The translations under genes and the position numbers were made by a program. A DNA stretch of 64,000 nucleotides, from NCBI RefSeq assembly GCF_001673315.1, contig NZ_LZLQ01000024.1, forward strand, positions 62,001 through 126,000, written 5' to 3'. Source of the DNA: Mycobacterium asiaticum. GTDB lineage: Bacteria > Actinomycetota > Actinomycetes > Mycobacteriales > Mycobacteriaceae. Under the pieces are notes generated by a model. The model saw nothing but the letters and a program-made list of their open reading frames with translations. It did not search any database and was not told where the DNA came from. Positions 55,849 through 64,000 of the stretch are shown piece by piece; within the stretch, counting starts at the first letter, position 1; each line of letters starts with the position of its first letter.

Positions 55849-56945
55849 ACACCATCCTGGTCACCGGTGCCTTCGGGCAGGTGGGCAACCTGTGCGCGGA
55901 GATCCTGCTCAGCCGCGCCCATACCGTGGTCGCCATGGATTTGCCCGGCAAATCCTCCGCGGACCGAGCCGCCGCCCTAGCCGCAGCCTCCCATCCGGGC
56001 ACCCTCATCCCCGAATACACCGACCTGTTGGACGCCGACGCGGTCGCCGCCGTCATGGCCCGCCATCGGCCGACCGCTATCGTCCACCTGGCCGCCCTCG
56101 TGTCCCCGCCCTCGTACCGGAACCCGTCCTTCGCGCGCAGAGTCAACGTGGACGGCACCGGCCACCTGGTCGCCGCGGCACAGGCGCTCAGTGACCCGCC
56201 GTTGTTTGTCTTCGCTTCCAGCGCTGCGGTTTACGGATCTCGCAACCCGTACCGTCACCCGGAACGGATCACCGGTGACACGCCGGTCAATCCGATCGAT
56301 CAGTACGGCGAGGACAAGGCACTGGCCGAGGCTGTCATCCGCGAAAGCGGATTGCCGTATGCCTTACTGCGGCTGGCCGCGATCGTCTCGCCGGACGGCG
56401 CAGCGAACTTCGACGCCGACTACCTGAAGCTGGTGCGCGCCACTCCGGTCGACAACCGGATGCACGCCATCGACGCCCGGGATGTCGCGCTCGCCTTCGC
56501 CAATGCCGTGGACCGTCGCGACCGCATCGAAGGAAAGGTCCTGGTGATCGCCGGCAATGAGACCAACGTCCACCTGATGAGCGACCTGCAGGACGACATG
56601 ATGGCCGCTGTCGGTCTCGGCCGTCTCGGCCCTTCGATCGGGCTGCCCGGCGATCCCGACGACGACCGCGGCTGGAGCTTCACCGGCTGGTTCGACACCA
56701 CCGAATCGCAAGCGCTGCTGGACTATCAAGCACACGATTGGTCCCAGACGGTGAGCTGGGTCGGCGAATCGATGGGTCGGCCCCGGATTCTGCTGCGCGC
56801 GGCCGGGCCGATAGTCCGCCCGGCGCTGCGCGTGCTGCTGGCCCTGCAGCGCCGCGCCGAACACCGCGGTCCCTACGCCGACCCCTGGACATTCCTGTCC
56901 GGAAAATACGGGTCCGGCATGCTCGCGGAGGCGGCCCAAGCATGA
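55845..56945 (+). CDS. NAD(P)-dependent epimerase/dehydratase
   Basis: A 366-aa extended SDR. The nucleotide motif VTGAFGQVG is at the N-terminus, and the catalytic Tyr and Lys are in QYGEDKAL. It begins with GTG overlapping the previous stop. The long C-terminal extension contains WVGESMGRPRILLRAAGPIV, perhaps a membrane-associated helix. Likely role is dehydrogenation or reduction of a cyclic substrate. Confidence 0.88.
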   Translation: MNTILVTGAFGQVGNLCAEILLSRAHTVVAMDLPGKSSADRAAALAAASHPGTLIPEYTDLLDADAVAAVMARHRPTAIVHLAALVSPPSYRNPSFARRVNVDGTGHLVAAAQALSDPPLFVFASSAAVYGSRNPYRHPERITGDTPVNPIDQYGEDKALAEAVIRESGLPYALLRLAAIVSPDGAANFDADYLKLVRATPVDNRMHAIDARDVALAFANAVDRRDRIEGKVLVIAGNETNVHLMSDLQDDMMAAVGLGRLGPSIGLPGDPDDDRGWSFTGWFDTTESQALLDYQAHDWSQTVSWVGESMGRPRILLRAAGPIVRPALRVLLALQRRAEHRGPYADPWTFLSGKYGSGMLAEAAQA

Positions 56946-57931
56946 AGAAACTAGTAATCGGCGCCAGCGGCTTTTTGGGCTCTCACGTGACCCGCCAACT
57001 CGTGGCAGCCGGTGAAGATGTCCGGGTGATGATCCGAAAGACCAGTGCGACAAAAGGATTCGACGATCTGCCAGTCGAACGTCATTACGGTGACATCTTT
57101 GACGATGCGGCGCTGGCGGCAGCCATGTCCGGCTGCGATGTTGTCTACTACTGCGTGGTCGACGCCCGGATGTGGCTGCGCGACCCGGCACCGCTGTTCC
57201 GCACCAACGTCGAGGGCCTGCGACATGTCCTGGACGTGGCACTTGAGGCACCGCTGCGAAAGTTCGTATTCACGAGCAGCACAGGCACATTGGCGATCAA
57301 CCAGCACCGCCCGGTCACCGAGGAGGATCCGCACAACTGGAACGACGGTGGCCCCTACATCGAATCCCGCGTCGCCGCCGAGAACCTGGTCCTGCAGTAC
57401 GCACGAGACCACGGGCTTCCGGCGGTCGCCCTATGCGTCTCGACCACGTACGGACCGCGCGATTGGGCACCGACGCCCCACGGCGGATTGCTGGCTCGCG
57501 TCGCAAACGGACGGTTCCCGTTCTATATGAACTTCTCCTCGGAGGTCGTGGGCATCGAAGACGCCGCCCGCGCAATGCTTCTGGCTGCCGACCACGGTCG
57601 CGACGGCCAGCGCTACATCATCTCCGACCGCTACATGAGCACCAAAGAGCTGCACGAGATCGCAGCACGCGCCGCTGGACGGCGCCCACCACGTTTCCCG
57701 AGCATCCCGATTCCGATGAGCGTGCTGTACGCCGTCTCGCGCACCAACGACGTCGCGGCCCGCCTGCTCAACCGCGACCTGCCGATGGCCTATGTCGGTG
57801 CCCGGATGGCCGAGCTGATGTCGCCGTTGGACCACAGCAAGGCCGAACGCGAACTGGGCTGGAAACCCGAACCCGTCGAAGAGTCCATCCGCCGGGCCGC
57901 GCAGTTCTTCACCGGCCAGTCGGTCGGATAA
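56942..57931 (+). CDS. NAD-dependent epimerase / 3-beta-HSD-like SDR
   Basis: A 329-aa extended SDR starting MKKLVIGASGFLGSHVTRQL. The family resembles 3-beta-hydroxysteroid dehydrogenases and dihydroflavonol reductases. The expected YxxxK site reads YIESR, so the lysine is replaced by arginine. It overlaps the previous gene (ATGA). The longer frame from 56738 is not used. Confidence 0.88.
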   Translation: MKKLVIGASGFLGSHVTRQLVAAGEDVRVMIRKTSATKGFDDLPVERHYGDIFDDAALAAAMSGCDVVYYCVVDARMWLRDPAPLFRTNVEGLRHVLDVALEAPLRKFVFTSSTGTLAINQHRPVTEEDPHNWNDGGPYIESRVAAENLVLQYARDHGLPAVALCVSTTYGPRDWAPTPHGGLLARVANGRFPFYMNFSSEVVGIEDAARAMLLAADHGRDGQRYIISDRYMSTKELHEIAARAAGRRPPRFPSIPIPMSVLYAVSRTNDVAARLLNRDLPMAYVGARMAELMSPLDHSKAERELGWKPEPVEESIRRAAQFFTGQSVG

Positions 57932-57943
57932 GCGCGCGCGGCG

Positions 57944-59071
57944 ATGGAATGGGCTAGCTCACAAGCACTTTCGCTGGCTAAACTGACCGCACACCTGGGC
58001 CGAGGGTTCGGCCGGATGGCCGCCGACGCGCTGGCCGGAGGCCGCGAGCGCCTTCCGCGTACCGTCGGCGAACTCGACACGTCCGTCCTCTCGAAAGTCA
58101 TGGGCAGCACCGTGACCGCGGTCCGTGTACTGGACAGTGACGCCGGAACATCCGCGCGGGCCCGCTTGAGCCTGGCCGGCGACGGGGTCCCCGACACCGT
58201 GTTCGTCAAGCTGGCGGCCCAGACCGCCGCGACCCGACTGATGGGGGAACTCGGCCGGCTCGGGAGCACCGAGGTTCGCTTCTACCGCGAGCTGGCTCCC
58301 GAACTCACCGGGCTCCCCCGCTCGTACGGTGCCGCGTTCAGCCCTCACACCGGGCGTTACCTGCTGGTCCTGGAAGCACTCCCCGCTGCCGCGTGCGAAT
58401 TTCCGGACACCCTGCACCCGCTGTCCGTCGACCGGGCCAGTTTGGTGGTCGAATTGCTGGCCAAGCTGCACGCCGCCTTCTGGGAACGTCCGCCTGGTTG
58501 GCTCTACACCCCCTCGGCCGACGTCACTTCCATGCTGACCGGCAGGCTGATGAACGCCTCGGTCAAGCGTCTTGCCCAGCGCACCGACGTCCCGGCGGAC
58601 ACCCCAGACCGGCAAGGGCGCTTCATCGCCGACAACTATCGCGAGTTAGCCGCGCTGATCGACACTCCCCCGCACACGGTGATGCACGGTGACGCACATC
58701 CAGGCAACGTCTACTTCCGGGACGGCAGACCAGGCCTGCTGGACTGGCAGGCGGTGCGCCGCGGCCACCCCTCGCGCGAACTGGCGTACACGCTGATCAC
58801 CAGTCTGACCCCAGAAGACCGCGGCTCCGCCGAACGCGACCTGCTCGACACCTATCGGCGGGCATTGGTCGCCGCCGGCGGGCCCGACCTCGACGGTGAC
58901 GACTTGTGGCTGCGCTACCGCCAGGGCGCGTTGTATGCATATGTCGCCTCGCTGATCACCGCCGGGATGGGTGGAATGCAACTCGAAGGCATCGCCATGG
59001 AAGGCCTCCGGCGCGGCATTGCCGCTCTGGAAGAGCTGAATACCGTTGCGGCGCTCCGAAGTTCATTCTGA
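57944..59071 (+). CDS. Phosphotransferase (aminoglycoside/ecdysteroid kinase-like)
   Basis: A 375-aa kinase-fold protein. The catalytic loop MHGDAHPGNVYF and the metal loop LLDWQAV are intact. Relatives phosphorylate aminoglycosides, choline, CoA-like molecules or steroid alcohols. It follows the epimerase genes by 12 bases, so it may phosphorylate a hydroxyl group of the same pathway intermediate. It is not expected to be an antibiotic-resistance gene in this context. Confidence 0.85.
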   Translation: MEWASSQALSLAKLTAHLGRGFGRMAADALAGGRERLPRTVGELDTSVLSKVMGSTVTAVRVLDSDAGTSARARLSLAGDGVPDTVFVKLAAQTAATRLMGELGRLGSTEVRFYRELAPELTGLPRSYGAAFSPHTGRYLLVLEALPAAACEFPDTLHPLSVDRASLVVELLAKLHAAFWERPPGWLYTPSADVTSMLTGRLMNASVKRLAQRTDVPADTPDRQGRFIADNYRELAALIDTPPHTVMHGDAHPGNVYFRDGRPGLLDWQAVRRGHPSRELAYTLITSLTPEDRGSAERDLLDTYRRALVAAGGPDLDGDDLWLRYRQGALYAYVASLITAGMGGMQLEGIAMEGLRRGIAALEELNTVAALRSSF

Positions 59072-59136
59072 TTTCGGATTGCGCCAGCGAAAAAACCCCA
59101 GTCGAAATATCGGGGTGAGCTGGTATCGTAGGGCGT

Positions 59137-59161
59137 ACATGTTTCGTCGCTGTAAACATGT
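59137..59161. promoter_or_regulatory. Inverted repeat acatgttt-N9-aaacatgt
   Basis: Perfect 8-base arms (59137-59144 and 59154-59161) with a 9-base spacer, lying 36 bases ahead of the DUF4189 gene. It may be an operator or a hairpin in the leader. Confidence 0.55.
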
Positions 59162-59197
59162 GCTCACACGTACCTGCTTCGAGAAAGGGTTCCCGCT

Positions 59198-59638
59198 ATG
59201 ACGACACGACAACGACGTCGCGTCGCGCTTACCTTGGCAAGTCTGTTAGCCGCCTGCGCAATGGCGTTCACGGTGGTTCATCCGGCGAGCGCCCGCACCC
59301 ATCAGGCTCCGACGCCAGCGGCAGGAACCACTTTTCCGTCCGACGCGCCCACGAATCTGCCGCCGTTGCTCAAGCACTACGGCGCGTTCGCCTATAGCCC
59401 CGACGGGTCGTCGGGCGTGGCGCGGCGCCACAAGTCGAAGCTGGGAGCGCAGCAAGAAGCGCTGGAGCGCTGCGGGACGGACAGCTGCACGGTCGTCAGC
59501 ACCTTCACCCACTGCGGGGCGGTCGCCCACGATGGCGCGAGTTACCACGGTGGCGTCGGCATGTCCCGCACCGCGGCCGAGGCACACGCCGTGTCCGAGC
59601 TGGGTGGCGGCTGGATCGTCACCTCGGTCTGCAACTAG
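59198..59638 (+). CDS. Secreted DUF4189 protein
   Basis: A 146-aa exported protein starting MTTRQRRRVALTLASLLAAC with a signal peptide ending ASA. The mature domain has the DUF4189 pattern: YGAFAYSPDG, ALERCGTDSCTVVSTFTHCGAV and a terminal SVCN. Four cysteines likely form two disulfides. Function in mycobacteria is unknown. Confidence 0.82.
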   Translation: MTTRQRRRVALTLASLLAACAMAFTVVHPASARTHQAPTPAAGTTFPSDAPTNLPPLLKHYGAFAYSPDGSSGVARRHKSKLGAQQEALERCGTDSCTVVSTFTHCGAVAHDGASYHGGVGMSRTAAEAHAVSELGGGWIVTSVCN

Positions 59639-59870
59639 CGACGCCAATCTCATTGCCCCACAGCGTGCGCCGTTTGCAGGCTCGACCCCGTTTGTCCGCC
59701 GCCACCCGCGTCCTGCGCCGACACTGACTCCACGCACACAACACACCGTCGAACGGGTACGTAGCGTCAACTCGGTGGAACTGACATCAATTCGTCGGCA
59801 TCCAGCTCCCTGCGGACCCCATCACCGCCCTAAGCTGCTGGCTAGTGGTCAGTCGCGAAGGAGAACCGGA

Positions 59871-60251
59871 TTGGACAGCGAGACGTACCAGCGAGGCAGA
59901 CAAATCCGCTCCGAAGTGCTGGGCAAGGACTATGTCGACAAAGCCATCGCCGAAGCGGACGAATTCACCGGGCCATTGCAGGACCTCGTTACCGAGTACT
60001 GCTGGGGCGCGGTGTGGGGGCGCGACGGGCTGAGCCGTAAGACCCGCAGCATTTTGAATCTGGCAATGACGTCGGTGCTCAACCGGCCCCATGAATTGCG
60101 CACCCACCTCAAGGCGGCGCTGACCAACGGCGTCACGCGCGAGGAGATCCGCGAGATTTTCCTGCAGGTCGCGATCTACGCCGGCGTACCGGCCGCGGTC
60201 GACAGTTTCCGCACCGCGGGCGAAATCTTCGCCGAACTCGACAGAGACTAG
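59871..60251 (+). CDS. Carboxymuconolactone decarboxylase family protein
   Basis: A 126-aa protein related to PcaC (4-carboxymuconolactone decarboxylase). It begins with TTG (59871) behind aaggag. The blocks RKTRSILNLAMTSVLNRPHELRTH and EEIREIFLQVAIYAGVPAA fit the CMD fold. PcaC acts in protocatechuate breakdown, but this protein has no neighbouring pca genes, so the substrate is open. It is followed by the next gene after 13 bases. Confidence 0.85.
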   Translation: MDSETYQRGRQIRSEVLGKDYVDKAIAEADEFTGPLQDLVTEYCWGAVWGRDGLSRKTRSILNLAMTSVLNRPHELRTHLKAALTNGVTREEIREIFLQVAIYAGVPAAVDSFRTAGEIFAELDRD

Positions 60252-60264
60252 ACAGGGACTAGCT

Positions 60265-61167
60265 GTGCGGATCGGTTTCATCGGACTGGGACGCATGGGT
60301 TCGCCGATGGCCCGTCGGCTTGTCCAGGCGGGACATCAGGTCGTCGTGTTCGATACCTACCAACCCGCTGTAGAACGTGTGGTCGCGCTCGGGGCGCGTT
60401 CCGCATCTTCCCCGAAAGAGGTTGCCGACCGCGCCGACACGGTGCTGGCGAGTCTGCCGACGCCAGCCGTGTCGCTCGAGGTGGCGATGGGTCACACCGG
60501 GGTGATCGAAGGTTCGCAGGTCCAGCGATACATCGATCTGTCCACCGTGGGCGCGGCGACCGCGACGCAGATCCATGACCGACTGGCCGAACGCAATATC
60601 GCGGCTCTGGACAGCCCGGTCAGCGGCGGGGTCCGCGGCGCCGAACGAGGTGCCCTCGCGGTGATGGTGTCTGGCCCGCGCACCGAATTCGACATCGTCG
60701 AAACCGTGCTCGGGTCGCTGGGCAGGCCGCTCTTCGTGGGTGAGAAACCCGGCTCGGCACAGACCATGAAGCTCGCGAACAACATGCTGGCGGCCAACGT
60801 GCTGGTTGCCACGGCGGAAGTCGTCGTAATGGGCGTCAAGGCCGGCCTGGACTCGGCGGTGATGATCGAGGTCCTCAACGCTGGCTCGGGCGCCACGAGC
60901 GCCAGCCGGGACAAGTTTCCCCGGGCCATCCTGCCGCGCACCTTCGACTATGGATTCACTACGGAGCTGATGGTCAAGGACGTGCACCTGTACCTCGAGG
61001 AAGCCGGGGCGCTGGGCGTGCCGCACGAGATCGCCGACACCGTCGCGCGGCTCTGGGACGCTGCGGCCCGGCACCAGGGCTCCGACGCCGACTTCACAAC
61101 GGTGATCCGACCCTTCGAAGATGCTGCCGGGGTGGTCGTGGAATCGACGGGAATCTCGGACGCCTGA
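60265..61167 (+). CDS. Beta-hydroxyacid dehydrogenase (3-hydroxyisobutyrate dehydrogenase-like)
   Basis: A 300-aa NAD(P)-dependent enzyme. The cofactor motif GFIGLGRMGSPMARRL is at the N-terminus, the substrate loop is DSPVSGGVRGAERGAL, and the catalytic lysine is in KLANNMLAAN. It starts with GTG. It oxidises a beta-hydroxy acid or reduces a semialdehyde. Likely same unit as the carboxymuconolactone decarboxylase-like gene. Confidence 0.9.
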   Translation: MRIGFIGLGRMGSPMARRLVQAGHQVVVFDTYQPAVERVVALGARSASSPKEVADRADTVLASLPTPAVSLEVAMGHTGVIEGSQVQRYIDLSTVGAATATQIHDRLAERNIAALDSPVSGGVRGAERGALAVMVSGPRTEFDIVETVLGSLGRPLFVGEKPGSAQTMKLANNMLAANVLVATAEVVVMGVKAGLDSAVMIEVLNAGSGATSASRDKFPRAILPRTFDYGFTTELMVKDVHLYLEEAGALGVPHEIADTVARLWDAAARHQGSDADFTTVIRPFEDAAGVVVESTGISDA

Positions 61168-61227
61168 CGGACTCCGCGGCGATTCGTGCCCCGACTCCCG
61201 ACAGGCGCGACAGTTACAAGAACCCCA

Positions 61228-61242
61228 GAGAATGTTATTATC
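61228..61242. promoter_or_regulatory. GAGAAT-type palindrome (one mismatch)
   Basis: The sequence gagaatgttattatc matches 11 of 12 positions of the palindrome. It lies in the 223-base gap ahead of the tandem amidohydrolase genes, about 160 bases before the first start. No gene is seen in the gap. Confidence 0.65.
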
Positions 61243-61399
61243 CAGATTCAAGAACAACACTTGCATATAAACCTGAAAAGCGGCCATTACCAGTACAGAT
61301 GACTAATCGAGATGCTTACCGGGAACCCATTGATGGACGGCCCGGCAGAATGTTAGGTTATCTATCATATGGCTCTGCCGCGGCCGGAAGGTGGCGCTC

Positions 61400-62482
61400 G
61401 TGATCGAACATTCAGACGGGGTGCGCACGCCGGTAATCGACGCAAGCGTGCACATCTTCTTCCCGTCCAACAAAGACCTGCGTAGCTTTCTCCGCGAGCC
61501 GTTCAAGAGTCGCGGGTTCCCCGACTACGAGATGGACTGGTACGGCGCGCCCGGCGGCGAGTACGCCCCGAACACCAAAGGCCCTGACCCTCGGTACCCC
61601 GGGTCCGATCCGGAATTCGTTGCGCACGAACTCTTTTCCAATCGCGGGGTCGACGTGGCGGTGCTGCATCCGATGGCGCGCGGCATCATGCCGGACCGGC
61701 ACCTCGGCAGCGCATTGCATGCCGCCCACAACGAGATGATGGTGTCCCGTTGGCTGGAGTCAGACGACCGGTTCCGGGGCACCATCCGGGTGAACCCCGA
61801 CGACATCACCGGCGCTCTGCGCGAGATCGAGAAGTGGCGCGGACATCCGCGGGTGGTACAGATCGGCGTCCCACTGCAGTCCCGTGAGCTCTACGGCAAA
61901 CCGCAGTTCTGGCCGCTCTGGGAGGCGGCCGTCGATGCGAACCTGCCGGTCGCCGCGCACATCGAAGTCGGCTCGGGGATCGCCTACCCGCCGACACCGA
62001 ACGGCAATACCCGCACCTACGAGCAGTACGTCAGCTTCATGGCGCTGAACTACGTGTATCACCTGATGAACATGATCGCCGAGGGCGTCTTCGAACGCTT
62101 CGACGGCTTGAAGTTCGTCTGGGGAGACGGCGCCGCGGACTTTCTGACGCCGTTCATCTGGCGGATGGACACCTTCGGGCGGCCCCACCTGGAACAGACA
62201 CCCTGGGCGCCGCGCATTCCCAGTGACTACCTGCCTGGCCACGTGTATTTCGTGCAGGGCAGCCTCGACGGCCCCGGTGACGCCGAGTTCGCCGGCGAGT
62301 GGTTCAGCTTCACCGGCAAGGACGACATGGTGATGTTCGGATCCAGCTATCCGCACTGGCAGTGTGGTGACATCGCCAAGCTGCCCAGTGCACTGTCCGC
62401 CGAACAGCGCGAGAAGTTGTGCTGGCGAAACGCGGCTGAGCTGTACGGCATAGACATCGCCGTCGACTCAGGCGCACAGTAG
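61400..62482 (+). CDS. Amidohydrolase family protein lacking two metal-site aspartates
   Basis: A TIM-barrel amidohydrolase of 360 aa (363 if started at GTG 61391; a GTG at 61400 has better ribosome-site spacing). The first motif reads DASVH where its paralogues read DSDVH or DADNH. The last motif reads FGSSYPH where paralogues read SSDYPH or GSDWPH. Both aspartates are serines, so metal binding or catalysis is probably altered. It precedes an intact amidohydrolase by 16 bases. Confidence 0.85.
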   Translation: MIEHSDGVRTPVIDASVHIFFPSNKDLRSFLREPFKSRGFPDYEMDWYGAPGGEYAPNTKGPDPRYPGSDPEFVAHELFSNRGVDVAVLHPMARGIMPDRHLGSALHAAHNEMMVSRWLESDDRFRGTIRVNPDDITGALREIEKWRGHPRVVQIGVPLQSRELYGKPQFWPLWEAAVDANLPVAAHIEVGSGIAYPPTPNGNTRTYEQYVSFMALNYVYHLMNMIAEGVFERFDGLKFVWGDGAADFLTPFIWRMDTFGRPHLEQTPWAPRIPSDYLPGHVYFVQGSLDGPGDAEFAGEWFSFTGKDDMVMFGSSYPHWQCGDIAKLPSALSAEQREKLCWRNAAELYGIDIAVDSGAQ

Positions 62483-62498
62483 AACAAGGGAGGTCGAA

Positions 62499-63644
62499 AT
62501 GACACTGACCCACATACAGGAACGAGTCCCGCCCACCGAGCGCATCGCCGTGCGTTGTGTCGACTCGGATGTCCACCCGGTGCCCAAGCGCGGCGAGATC
62601 ATCCAGTACATCCCGGAACCATGGCGCAGCAAGTACTTCCTCACCCGGACGGTGGGCGAGCAGATCTATTACGACGCTCCGGATTACGCGCACGCCTACG
62701 CGATGCGCGTGGACAGCTTCCCCCCGGACGGAGAGTTTCCCGGCAGCGACCCAGACATGGCGTTCCGGCAGCTGATCATGGAGGCCGGTTCAGATATCGC
62801 GATCCTGGAACCCGCCGCCTACCCGGCTCGAATCCCCGAAGCCCAGCACGCGATGTCGGTCGCCTTGAACGACTGGCAGGCCAACCATTGGCTGGACAGC
62901 CACAACAACTGGCATCAGCGGTGGCGCGGTTCGATCTGCGCCGCCATCGAAGACCCGGAAGCCACTGTGCAGGAGATCGAGCGCTGGGCCGGACATCCCT
63001 ACATGGCGCAGATTCTGATCAAAGCCGAGCCGCGGCCGTCGTGGGGCCACCCCAAGTACGACCCGATCTGGGCGGCGGCCACCAAGCACGACATCGCCGT
63101 CAGCTGCCACCTGTCCCGCAGCCAGTTCGACGAACTGCCCATCCCGCCGGTGGGTTTCCCCAGCTATAACCACGACTTCATGGTGACCTATTCGCTGCTG
63201 GCGGCGAACCAGGTGATGAGCCTGGTTTTCGACGGTGTCTTCGACCGCTTCCCGAACTTGAAGATCGTGTTCGTCGAGCACGCGTTCACTTGGATACTTC
63301 CGCTGATGTGGCGCATGGATGCGATCTACGAAGCCCGCAAGTCCTGGGTGGAGATCAAGCGGAAGCCCTCAGAGTACGTCAAGGACCACATCAAGTTCAC
63401 CACCCAGCCGCTGGACTATCCGGAGGACAAGACCGAGTTGCGCCGCGCCTTCGAGTGGATGGAGTGCGAGAAGATTCTGTTGTATTCCTCGGACTACCCG
63501 CACTGGACCTTTGACGACCCGCGATGGCTGGTCAAGCACTTGCCCAAAGCCGCGCGGGACGCGGTGATGTTCAAGAACGGCATCGCCACCTACCACCTGC
63601 CGGAGACCGTGCCGGTCCTCGAGGGCCAGACTCGGGTCCACTGA
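62499..63644 (+). CDS. Amidohydrolase family protein (ACMSD-like)
   Basis: A 381-aa metal-dependent enzyme with intact motifs DSDVHPVPKRG and YSSDYPHWTFDDP. It resembles a group of mycobacterial amidohydrolases that occur in tandem and next to a Rieske protein. The ATG follows aaggaggtcgaa, a strong ribosome binding site. It may form a heteromer with the preceding paralogue. Substrate unknown. Confidence 0.9.
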   Translation: MTLTHIQERVPPTERIAVRCVDSDVHPVPKRGEIIQYIPEPWRSKYFLTRTVGEQIYYDAPDYAHAYAMRVDSFPPDGEFPGSDPDMAFRQLIMEAGSDIAILEPAAYPARIPEAQHAMSVALNDWQANHWLDSHNNWHQRWRGSICAAIEDPEATVQEIERWAGHPYMAQILIKAEPRPSWGHPKYDPIWAAATKHDIAVSCHLSRSQFDELPIPPVGFPSYNHDFMVTYSLLAANQVMSLVFDGVFDRFPNLKIVFVEHAFTWILPLMWRMDAIYEARKSWVEIKRKPSEYVKDHIKFTTQPLDYPEDKTELRRAFEWMECEKILLYSSDYPHWTFDDPRWLVKHLPKAARDAVMFKNGIATYHLPETVPVLEGQTRVH

Positions 63645-63645
63645 A

Positions 63646-64000
63646 TTGGCAACGGAAGACCACGGGGCAGTCAAGCAGCCCCGCCTCGCTCAAGGCCGCG
63701 AACACGTCGTCGCCACCGTCGACGAAATCCCTCCGGGCACCCACAAACTGGTCCCGATCGGCCGACATGGTGTCGGCGTCTACAACGTCAACGGCACCTT
63801 CTACGCCATCGCGAATTATTGCCCCCACCAAGGCGGTCCGCTGTGCTCGGGGCGCGCCCGAGGATTCACTGTGGTCGACGAGAGCGCCGCCGGGGATGCC
63901 GTGATGGTCCGGGACCTGGAGTACATCTACTGCCCCTGGCACCAATGGGGTTTCGAGTTGGCGACCGGAACCACCGCGGTGAAGCCCGAGTGGAGCATCC
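63646..64000 (+). CDS. Rieske [2Fe-2S] protein, partial (cut by window end)
   Basis: The frame opens with TTG one base after the amidohydrolase stop and runs off the window end (118 codons seen). The Rieske motifs are YCPHQGGP and YCPWHQWG, giving Cys-His pairs 34 residues apart. The short length before the first pair fits a Rieske ferredoxin. Co-transcribed with the amidohydrolases, it may deliver electrons to an oxygenase or act structurally with them. The C-terminus is not in the window. Confidence 0.88.
   Translation, partial: MATEDHGAVKQPRLAQGREHVVATVDEIPPGTHKLVPIGRHGVGVYNVNGTFYAIANYCPHQGGPLCSGRARGFTVVDESAAGDAVMVRDLEYIYCPWHQWGFELATGTTAVKPEWSI

Noticed and set aside
57944..59071. Antibiotic resistance kinase
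   Set aside because: It has the general phosphotransferase fold only; the operon context with epimerases points to metabolism.
59081..59118. Terminator after the phosphotransferase gene
   Set aside because: The acccc/ggggt stem is only five pairs with a long loop and no T run.

Overview
The window is high-GC chromosomal DNA of a Mycobacterium, probably a slow grower. The left third (about 1-22000) carries a gene order I recognise from memory as the M. tuberculosis H37Rv Rv0869c-Rv0853c block in inverted orientation: moaA2-moaD2, rpfA with its c-di-AMP leader, moaE2-mog-moaC2, an Rv0862c-type protein, XPB helicase, fadB-fadA, dapC, several SRPBCC proteins, far and the alpha-keto acid decarboxylase. 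That block is interrupted at 8475-12295 by a thiolase/DUF35 pair and two LLM-type flavin oxidoreductases. No rRNA, tRNA, CRISPR array, insertion sequence or phage gene was seen.

From about 22000 to the end the window is an accessory lipid-type region. It holds an AMP ligase, three metal-dependent amidohydrolases, an enoyl-CoA hydratase, two cytochromes P450 (one with SDR and ferredoxin partners), two TetR regulators, a complete eight-gene yrbEAB-mceABCDEF operon (45-36 kb, minus strand), a CaiB-type CoA-transferase, an overlapping pair of acyl-CoA dehydrogenases, a SnoaL-epimerase-epimerase-kinase operon, a carboxymuconolactone decarboxylase-like protein, a beta-hydroxyacid dehydrogenase, and a Rieske protein cut by the window end. 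Mce-associated membrane proteins occur as one orphan and two adjacent paralogous pairs. Small secreted proteins lie between the blocks.

The most unifying signal is a palindrome, GAGAAT-N3-ATTCTC. It occurs, exactly or with one mismatch, in front of five or six transcription units (amidohydrolase/FadD, CoA-transferase, SDR-ferredoxin-P450, the acyl-CoA dehydrogenase pair divergent from the SnoaL/epimerase operon, and the tandem amidohydrolases). Weaker versions precede the enoyl-CoA hydratase and the DUF35/thiolase pair. I infer one regulon for uptake (Mce) and CoA-dependent breakdown of an unidentified hydrophobic, perhaps steroid- or terpenoid-like, substrate.

A second candidate system is a tightly overlapped four-gene operon at 30597-33053. 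It encodes two paralogous six-helix membrane proteins, a CoxIII/NorE-like and a CoxIV-like protein, with no catalytic oxidase subunit. It diverges from a TetR gene across two identical 14-bp palindromes. Other notable points are a dispersed repeat that supplies ribosome binding sites and start codons (one copy implying an ATT start for the AMP ligase), in-phase 11-bp tandem repeats, and a tandem amidohydrolase whose two conserved metal-site aspartates are serines.
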